Below are positions 54,956 to 60,958 of a DNA stretch of 64,000 bases, one piece after another. Where the stretch lies: positions 7,276 to 71,275 of the forward strand of contig CAYJGF010000014.1 in NCBI GenBank assembly GCA_964369965.1, read 5' to 3'. Under the pieces are notes generated by a model that ran no database searches, was not told the DNA's origin, and saw only the letters and a list, made by a program, of their open reading frames with translations. Source of the stretch: CAYJBH01 sp964369965 (lineage in GTDB: Bacteria; Bacillota; Clostridia; Oscillospirales; Ruminococcaceae). Position 1 is the first letter of the stretch; each line of letters begins with the position of its first letter. The position numbers were made by a program, and so were the translations under genes.

Positions 54956-55689
54956 ACATTCGGTTAAAAATATCCTATCTCGGGACAAAATATCACGGAT
55001 TTCAGGTGCAGAGTAACGCACTGGCGGTCTGCACCGTTTTACAGGACGCTATCGAAAAGATTTATGGTGTGCGACATGCTCTCATAGGTTGCTCGCGCAC
55101 CGACACCGGCGTGCACGCCAAGGGGTATATCGCGAACTTTCACACCGAAAAATATATAAAGCCGTGGCAAATTGCGGTGGCGCTCAACCGATTTTTGCCG
55201 GGTGATGTTCGGGTGCTCGAAGCGCAGGAAGTGGAGGAGAGCTTCCACTCGCGCTACTCGGTGCACTCTAAAAAGTATGTCTACCGCATTAATAACTCGA
55301 GGGTGCAAAGCCCGTTTAACTCACGCTATGTTGCGCACTATCCCGAGAAATTGGATGTCGAGTTGATGAGCCGTGCGGCGGCGGACTTTATCGGGAAAAA
55401 GGATTTTCGCAGTTTTTGCGGCAAGAGCCCCGAGGGCATACCGGACGACACGGTGCGACACATAGCCATGTCAAAAATAGAGATGGATGGCGATATAATA
55501 ACCTATAGTGTCGTCGCCGACGGCTTTTTGTATAAGATGGTGCGGATAATTATCGGCACATTGATAGAGATAGGCGCCGGCAGGATGGAGCCGGACTGTA
55601 TACCGAAACTGCTGGCACAAAAGGACCGCACCCACCGAGGTGCAACGGCAAAGTCCAAGGGGCTGACGCTGGAGGAGGTGTATTATTGA
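54952..55689 (+). CDS. truA: tRNA pseudouridine synthase A
   Basis: A 245-residue enzyme that makes pseudouridine at positions 38-40 of the tRNA anticodon arm. The catalytic aspartate is in SRTDTGVHAKGY. FLYKMVRIIIGTLIEIGAG near the C-terminus is also diagnostic. Length is standard. Translationally coupled to rdgB by a 4-base overlap. Confidence 0.96.
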   Translation: MNIRLKISYLGTKYHGFQVQSNALAVCTVLQDAIEKIYGVRHALIGCSRTDTGVHAKGYIANFHTEKYIKPWQIAVALNRFLPGDVRVLEAQEVEESFHSRYSVHSKKYVYRINNSRVQSPFNSRYVAHYPEKLDVELMSRAAADFIGKKDFRSFCGKSPEGIPDDTVRHIAMSKIEMDGDIITYSVVADGFLYKMVRIIIGTLIEIGAGRMEPDCIPKLLAQKDRTHRGATAKSKGLTLEEVYY

Positions 55690-55735
55690 TCCTTTAACTG
55701 AACAGTGGACAAAGACCGTCGGCGCAATAATATAT

Positions 55736-55765
55736 TTGACTTTTACAGGGTATCTGTGATATAAT
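55736..55765 (+). promoter_or_regulatory. Promoter of the DtxR-type regulator gene
   Basis: TTGACT (55736-55741), 18 bases, then TATAAT (55760-55765). Near-consensus, about 22 bases before the likely TTG start. No TTAG-N6-CTAACC site is visible here. Confidence 0.7.
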
Positions 55766-55787
55766 TAATAAAAAAGTGAGGTTTGTT

Positions 55788-56162
55788 TTGAATATATATC
55801 AATCAAGTGAGGACTACCTCGAAACTATACTTGTTTTAAAAAATCGACTCGGCGCGGTGCGCTCCATCGATATTGCAAGCGAACTCGGCTTTTCTAAACC
55901 AAGTGTGAGTGTCGCGATGAAAAAACTTCGGGAGAGCGGATATATCGACGTCGATGAAAACGGGTCTATATCACTGCTTGAACCGGGGATGCTCATTGCA
56001 AAAAAAGTTAGCCAACGTCATGAAACGCTGGCGGAGTTTTTGATTGCCATAGGCGTAGAGGAGCAGACGGCGCGTGCCGATGCCTGCAAGTTGGAACACG
56101 ACCTCAGTGATGAGTCTTTTTCTAAAATACAACAGCATTTTGCGGCTTTTATAGTCAATTAA
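55788..56162 (+). CDS. DtxR/MntR family metal-dependent regulator
   Basis: A 124-residue repressor-type protein. A winged helix occupies about 1-70 (IDIASELGFSKPSVSVAMKKL), then a dimerisation domain. Metal ligands can be placed: D9 and E12 in the first helix, H78 (SQRHETL), and C100-x2-E103-H104 (ACKLEHDL). The C-x2-E-H form is that of iron-sensing DtxR/IdeR; MntR has Glu instead of Cys. No SH3-like third domain, as in short clostridial members. The TTG at 55788 fits family N-termini; GTG at 55776 is possible. The last codons lie in the left inverted repeat of the element at 56149. Confidence 0.85.
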   Translation: MNIYQSSEDYLETILVLKNRLGAVRSIDIASELGFSKPSVSVAMKKLRESGYIDVDENGSISLLEPGMLIAKKVSQRHETLAEFLIAIGVEEQTARADACKLEHDLSDESFSKIQQHFAAFIVN

Positions 56163-56330
56163 TTTGAAAAACGCTACAGATTGGCGAGCAGAAATTTCGC
56201 CTATCAAGGCGGAGGATTGAGTAATACTTTCGTATTGCGATTGACAGACAACTAATTGTCATAATGACAATTATGATAGACGGAATTTATGCCGCCAAGA
56301 TGTGGTGGATTTCAAGTTAATTGACTATAA
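56149..56330 (+). repeat. Structured repeat element E1, copy A, with terminal inverted repeats
   Basis: A 182-bp element bounded by 20-bp inverted repeats (56149-56168 and 56311-56330, 19 of 20 matching). Inside, a long-range stem pairs 56182-56199 (TGGCG...TTTCG) with 56281-56297 (CGGAATTTATGCCGCCA). Enclosed hairpins are CGCC-TATCAA-GGCG (56198-56211), AATAC-TTTC-GTATT and the 9-bp perfect TAATTGTCA-TAA-TGACAATTA (56253-56273). A second copy starts at 63856. No open frame. It overlaps the end of the DtxR-type gene. Confidence 0.8.
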
Positions 56331-56366
56331 GGTGCTGTAATTGACTTATTGCACAGCTCTCACCAT

Positions 56367-57017
56367 TTAAAACCGTACCACCGCGGCATAGATATTTTGA
56401 CCGAGTGAGCGAAATTTTTGCTCATACTCGGTCTTTATTTTTAGTGGCTCGTATGGGTGGTTATCCGATAAATTTTCACTATAAAACAGCGTTTCAAGAC
56501 CGCACTCCTCAAAATATCGTAACGACGCACGATAAAGCCCCTCATCGTCCGTCTTGAAATAAAGGTGTCCGCCCGACTTAATAATCCTTTTATAACGCTC
56601 CAGCAGTGCGGGGTAGGTAAGCCGACGACGGTGGTGGGATCGCTTTGGCCAAGGGTTGCAAAAAAAGATGAATATATTTTCTACCCCGTCCGATATGTCT
56701 AAACAGTTTTCAATATTGTAGGCATCAAGGTCGCATATTAACAGGTTGCCAACCTCCTGCCCCAAAGTTCCGTCGATAAGTCGACAGGCACCGACCAGCA
56801 CATCACGACTTCGGTCGACGGCAAGAATATTTTGCTTTGGATATAGCGCGCTATAGTCCGCCGAAAACCGCCCAAAACCGCACCCAAGCTCCAGTGAGAG
56901 AGGGCGTTGTGCTGAAAAGCGCCCCTGCCAAATCCCCTTGAGCGTTTGCGGTTCTTGAATATAAAAACTGTACTCCGGCAGTGCCGCCACCGCCTTAGGT
57001 TTGTGTCTAAGTCGCAT
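56367..57017 (-). CDS. trmB: tRNA (guanine(46)-N7)-methyltransferase
   Basis: A 216-residue SAM-dependent enzyme that makes m7G46 in tRNA. The SAM site is LELGCGFGRFSADY, and the catalytic and tRNA-binding segment is FFCNPWPKRSHHRRRL, with FKTDDEGLY further on. Full length. It ends facing the DtxR-type gene, with the E1 element between them. Confidence 0.95.
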   Translation of the reverse strand: MRLRHKPKAVAALPEYSFYIQEPQTLKGIWQGRFSAQRPLSLELGCGFGRFSADYSALYPKQNILAVDRSRDVLVGACRLIDGTLGQEVGNLLICDLDAYNIENCLDISDGVENIFIFFCNPWPKRSHHRRRLTYPALLERYKRIIKSGGHLYFKTDDEGLYRASLRYFEECGLETLFYSENLSDNHPYEPLKIKTEYEQKFRSLGQNIYAAVVRF

Positions 57018-57029
57018 ATTTTTCTCTTA

Positions 57030-57130
57030 GGTTGTCTATCCGGTCGGGAGGAGCAGAGCCACTCCCCTACATCACCTGACCGATGGGTTTGTTATGAACA
57101 CATAGATGACCGAAGGTCGCCCCTACATAT
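57030..57130. repeat. R2-type intergenic repeat
   Basis: GC-rich gap DNA containing GGGAGGAGCAGAGCCACTCCCCTACA (about 57042-57067 on the plus strand), nearly identical to the unit at about 21440-21466, followed by ACCGAAGGTCGCCCCTAC (about 57111-57126). Both parts form hairpins. No gene. Confidence 0.6.
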
Positions 57131-57148
57131 TATAGCCATTAGTCCAAC

Positions 57149-58312
57149 CTATCCTCCCCCGTTATCCTCCAAATCAATCTCCAGTCCTTTTTTTCTAAGC
57201 ATGTGATTAATGGCATCACTGGTCAGACGGTAGAGCACCGCAAAGATAGGGACACCCAATATCATGCCTACAATCCCGAACATTCCACCGCCCACAACGA
57301 TGGCGACCAGCACCCACATGGCGGACAGACCGGTCGAGTCGCCGAGAATATACGGGCCGAGAATATTGCCGTCAAACTGTTGCAGTGCGAGGGCAAAAAT
57401 GCCAAACCACAACGCATCCCACGGATTGACAATAAATAGGATAAAAACACTCGGTATCGCGCCGATAAACGGACCAAAAAAAGGTATAAAGTTGGTCACA
57501 CCGATGACCACGCTGATTAGCGGCGTGTAGGGCAGACCCAGTATCGACATGCCGATAAAACATATCATACCGATAATAAGGCTGTCCAGCGCCTTGCCGA
57601 TAATAAAGCCGGAAAAAACTTTGTGTGAGTGAGACAGCACCGACAAAACCCCCGCTACCCTCTCGGTCGGCATGGTGGCAAAGAGCAGTTTTCTTGACTG
57701 GGTTGTCAATCTATCCTTGTCCACCAGCATATATATCGAGACGATAACGGTCATTATGATGTCGATAACACCACTGCCAAATTGCACCGAATAGTCCACA
57801 ATCTGTGGAAGTATGCCGGTGATGAGATCCGTTAAATAGGTGATTATTTCCGAGTCCTCCGAGAAAAAGACGGTGAGTGTTTCGTCCGGCAAGTTTAATT
57901 GCTGCTCCAACGTGAGGGCGAGGTCGGTGATGTTGTCAAGATATCCCGGCAGTGCGTTAAATAGGTTGACAAAGCTGAGTATAACCTGCGGTATGACCAT
58001 CGCCACCAGAACACCAATAAAGATAAGTGCCAAAATATAGGTCACCGCGATGGACAGCGCATGTCGGCGTTTGGGATGTTTTTTAAAAAGTCGAGAAAAG
58101 CGCCGCTCAAACCACTTGACCATCGGATTGAGCAGATAGGCGAGTGCAAAGGCAAAAACAAACGGCGAAATGGTGGAAAGTGCCATGCGCAACCACTCCA
58201 AAACCGGAGTGAAATTTTGCAGCATCACATAAAATCCCACCCCAAGCAGAACAATTATCAGCGCCGAAAGTGTCTCGGGACTGCTAAGGCGTTGCCATAG
58301 CTTGTTGCGCAT
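57149..58312 (-). CDS. AI-2E family transporter
   Basis: A 387-residue membrane protein with about eight helices. A basic loop follows the first pair (KWFERRFSRLFKKHPKRRH). The second half holds the family motifs GKALDSLIIGMICFIG, TNFIPFFGPFIGAIPSVF and GPYILGDSTGLSAMWVLVAI. The family name comes from TqsA; many members are Na+/H+ antiporters or have unknown cargo, so autoinducer transport is not implied. Confidence 0.92.
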   Translation of the reverse strand: MRNKLWQRLSSPETLSALIIVLLGVGFYVMLQNFTPVLEWLRMALSTISPFVFAFALAYLLNPMVKWFERRFSRLFKKHPKRRHALSIAVTYILALIFIGVLVAMVIPQVILSFVNLFNALPGYLDNITDLALTLEQQLNLPDETLTVFFSEDSEIITYLTDLITGILPQIVDYSVQFGSGVIDIIMTVIVSIYMLVDKDRLTTQSRKLLFATMPTERVAGVLSVLSHSHKVFSGFIIGKALDSLIIGMICFIGMSILGLPYTPLISVVIGVTNFIPFFGPFIGAIPSVFILFIVNPWDALWFGIFALALQQFDGNILGPYILGDSTGLSAMWVLVAIVVGGGMFGIVGMILGVPIFAVLYRLTSDAINHMLRKKGLEIDLEDNGGG

Positions 58313-58364
58313 ATCTACCCTTTCTTTTTCTTTGTAATAGACGGATTAACGTGGGGCAAAACGG

Positions 58365-59183
58365 TCACCCCCTTCGCCCACATACCCCTCTCACGGTATT
58401 ATTGAGGTCGTTGACCGGTTCGGTCAAAAAGCCGTGTTCCGACATAATCTTTGCGACATCGTCTTGTCTGCCGGTAGGTATTTCAAATATAATATATCCG
58501 CCCTTTTTTATCTTGCTGCCATACAGCTCTGTTATCTTTCTATAAAAATAAAGATACGACGGCTCAAAAAGTGCGCTCGGTGGTTCCTGCCAAAGCTCCG
58601 GTTGGAGAGAGTCCCTCTCGCTTTGCGGTATGTAGGGTGGATTGCTGATAATTAAATCAAGTTCGCCATCCCCGACCTGTCGGCAGTAATCATGTAGGTC
58701 ACATAGCACCGGCATAATTACACCGCCGGAATTCTTTTCAAGGTATTTGTATGCACCCTTATACTTCTCCACCGCGACGACTTCGCACCTCGGACAAAAC
58801 TTTTTTATCGCAAGGGCGAGCGCCCCTGTGCCGGCACATAAATCCAACACAGCACCGTTGTGCCCTTGCAACTTTTCTATGGCACATTCCGCAACACACT
58901 CACTGTCCGGACGGGGACAGAGCACCCCTTTGCCCACCGTGAGCGGTATGCCCATAAACTCCCACTCGCCGAGCAGATATTGTAGTGGTATCCGCTTTAA
59001 TCGCTTGTTGACCATGTCGGTCATGCGAGTTTTTTCCACTTTTGTCAGCATAACATCGCACGGTATTCGCGGATCGCGCCCCACCACCTGCATGTATATC
59101 AGGCGCGCCTCACGCGTGGGATTTTCCGTTATAGCGCAAAGAGTTTTGACCATATCGGTCAACAGGTCGTTACCAGCTTGCAT
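58365..59183 (-). CDS. prmC: Peptide chain release factor N5-glutamine methyltransferase
   Basis: A 272-residue enzyme that methylates the GGQ glutamine of release factors. The helical N-terminal domain precedes the SAM motif VLDLCAGTGALALAIK and the NPPYIP catalytic motif. It overlaps the DUF1385 gene by 14 bases, a common pairing in Firmicutes. prfA, often the next gene, is not adjacent; an AI-2E permease gene follows instead. Confidence 0.94.
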   Translation of the reverse strand: MQAGNDLLTDMVKTLCAITENPTREARLIYMQVVGRDPRIPCDVMLTKVEKTRMTDMVNKRLKRIPLQYLLGEWEFMGIPLTVGKGVLCPRPDSECVAECAIEKLQGHNGAVLDLCAGTGALALAIKKFCPRCEVVAVEKYKGAYKYLEKNSGGVIMPVLCDLHDYCRQVGDGELDLIISNPPYIPQSERDSLQPELWQEPPSALFEPSYLYFYRKITELYGSKIKKGGYIIFEIPTGRQDDVAKIMSEHGFLTEPVNDLNNTVRGVCGRRG

Positions 59184-60099
59184 CTTGTTCTTTTTCCGGC
59201 AGGACAGGCTCCACCGCCGCTATTGCGATCTCAATCATCTCATCCTCCGGCTCGAAGGTGGTCAAACGTTGCAACAACAGCCCCGGCGCGGAGATAATGC
59301 GTGTTAAAAAATTATCATATCGACCGGCGAGCTTTATTATTTCGTAGGATATGCCGATAACCACCGGCAAAAGCAACAGCTTATACCCCACCCGAATAAG
59401 CGGTGAACCCCAGCTTAGCATGGAGTTTAAAAGTATGCTGATGATTATCACAATCAGCAAAAAGCTGGTGCCGCAACGTGGGTGAAAGCGGCTGAAACCG
59501 CGGATATTCTCCACCGTCAGCGGCTTTTTTGCCTCATAGCAAAAGATGGTTTTATGCTCCGCGCCGTGATAACAAAAGGTCCGCCTTATCTCCTTTAAAC
59601 GTGAGGTAAGCGCGAGATATACAATAAATATAACAAGTTTCATTATGCCCTCGACGACCGTCTGCCAATAGCCGAGCGACACAAAATTATTGATAAATGC
59701 GGTGACATAGGTCGGTATGACCATAAAAAGGACTATCGACAGCCCCACCCCGAGCAGTAGTGCGACAACGCCGAAAATCTTTTCAAAGCTATCGCCGAAC
59801 TTTTCACCCACAAAGCGCTCAAACGCGCCTTTTTCCGCCTCCTGCTCCTCCTCGGTCATGCTGATGTCGGCGCTCTTCATCAGGCATTTATAGCCGGAAA
59901 TAAGCGTCGATACCATGGTGACCACGCCACGGATAAACGGCACCTTTGATATTTTTTTCGGAGTTATATCCCATGTTTCGATATATATTTCACCGTCCGG
60001 TTTGCGGATAGCCATGCTACCTTTTTTCGGACTTTTCATCATTATCCCCTCCAGCAGTGCCTGACCGCCGATTGAGGTTTTAAACTTTTCCTTTTCCAT
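59170..60099 (-). CDS. DUF1385 family membrane protein
   Basis: A 309-residue protein with the DUF1385 start (KTSIGGQALLEGIMMKSPKK) and about four membrane helices. The conserved histidine and cysteine segments YHGAEHKTIFCYE and FHPRCGTSFLLIV suggest a metal site. Its function is unknown; it is regularly linked to prmC and ribosomal protein L31 genes. The ATG at 60099 has TTGGAG upstream; the frame reaches an earlier ATG at 60138, which lies at the transcription start region and is unlikely. Confidence 0.9.
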   Translation of the reverse strand: MEKEKFKTSIGGQALLEGIMMKSPKKGSMAIRKPDGEIYIETWDITPKKISKVPFIRGVVTMVSTLISGYKCLMKSADISMTEEEQEAEKGAFERFVGEKFGDSFEKIFGVVALLLGVGLSIVLFMVIPTYVTAFINNFVSLGYWQTVVEGIMKLVIFIVYLALTSRLKEIRRTFCYHGAEHKTIFCYEAKKPLTVENIRGFSRFHPRCGTSFLLIVIIISILLNSMLSWGSPLIRVGYKLLLLPVVIGISYEIIKLAGRYDNFLTRIISAPGLLLQRLTTFEPEDEMIEIAIAAVEPVLPEKEQDASW

Positions 60100-60128
60100 T
60101 CTGCTCCAATAACCTATTCTATAAGTTG

Positions 60129-60178
60129 AGTATATCACATTTTAACACAGTTGACAACAGATATGTTTGTGATATACT
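60129..60178. promoter_or_regulatory. Symmetrical divergent promoters with shared -35
   Basis: Leftward: TTGTCA (60157-60152), 17 bases, TATACT (60134-60129), for the DUF1385 gene. Rightward: TTGACA (60151-60156), 16 bases, TATACT (60173-60178), for the glycosyltransferase-like gene. The -35 boxes overlap in GTTGACAAC. The two -10 regions form a perfect 11-bp inverted repeat (60129-60139 and 60168-60178). RNA polymerase could probably use only one direction at a time. Confidence 0.7.
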
Positions 60179-60211
60179 TTATTTATAGTAAAGTATTTAT
60201 GTTATGGAATT

Positions 60212-60823
60212 GTGACAATGGATTTTGATGTGACTGTCATCGGTGGCGACGCGCCCGATAACAGAGAAGAGAATGTACAATATCTGACCAGTGACCCACA
60301 AAACGGTCTGCGACAGGCGGCGGGAAAGTATGTTATTTTTTTAAATCCCGGGGACAAAAACCACCCCTCTCGAGTGGCGGGGCAGCTCCGTGTGATAACC
60401 GCAAATAGCGCCGATATCTGTTTTTGCGGTGCCTCGGCAGACGAGGGGGAGGATTTCGACGCGAGGGGGCTGGTCGGCGTGATACCGCCCGGCACCGTCT
60501 CGGTGGCGGATCTTTGTCTTTCCGCCGCAATGTTTCGTGCTCGGTGGCTAAAAGATGCGGTTGGTGACGAAAAAATAGCGTCCGACAACCCCTATTTTTG
60601 GCTTAAAGCTATGAGGAATGCCGTCTGCACCTATACCGAAAAGGTATTGTTGAGCGTCGCCGTCCACTATCCACAATCCTTTATCGAGCTTTACGGCTCG
60701 CGGGAGCAGAGCAAACACCACCCACTTATGCGATACCATCATGAGTATGAAAAGTTGAAAAACAGTGGCATATATAAATTCTCGAAACTGCCGTCCCGAT
60801 TAGGTGGTATTTTCAAACGGTGA
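60212..60823 (+). CDS. Short glycosyltransferase-like (GT-A) protein
   Basis: A 203-residue protein. Residues 28-60 (YLTSDPQNGLRQAAGKYVIFLNPGDKNHPSR) match the middle of a family 2 glycosyltransferase, with NPGDK in the place of the DxD motif. The usual first strand and helix that bind the nucleotide sugar are not there. The promoter at 60151-60178 puts transcription start near 60185, so no longer N-terminus is possible. It may be a non-catalytic or specialised relative. Start is GTG 60212 or ATG 60218, both with weak SD. Confidence 0.6.
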   Translation: MTMDFDVTVIGGDAPDNREENVQYLTSDPQNGLRQAAGKYVIFLNPGDKNHPSRVAGQLRVITANSADICFCGASADEGEDFDARGLVGVIPPGTVSVADLCLSAAMFRARWLKDAVGDEKIASDNPYFWLKAMRNAVCTYTEKVLLSVAVHYPQSFIELYGSREQSKHHPLMRYHHEYEKLKNSGIYKFSKLPSRLGGIFKR

Positions 60824-60838
60824 ATGTATAATATCCTA

Positions 60839-60866
60839 TTGACTTAAAAATATAATATGATATAAT
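60839..60866 (+). promoter_or_regulatory. Promoter of the sensor/EAL gene
   Basis: TTGACT (60839-60844), 16 bases, then TATAAT (60861-60866). The leader is about 85 bases long; no c-di-GMP riboswitch pattern is visible in it. GGGAGAAATGAG precedes the ATG at 60959. Confidence 0.65.
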
Positions 60867-60958
60867 ATTCTATGGAAGATATATAAACGCAACGTAAAAT
60901 ATATCACAATTTTTGTTTATTTTGACGGATAACTCCGTTTGTTTTCGGGAGAAATGAG

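Noticed and set aside
56149..56330. E1 read as only a bidirectional terminator between convergent genes
   Set aside because: There are no T-runs flanking the stems, and a second homologous copy with the same internal structure exists at 63856.
60867..60958. Possible c-di-GMP riboswitch before the EAL gene
   Set aside because: The leader is about 85 bases and shows no conserved riboswitch core.
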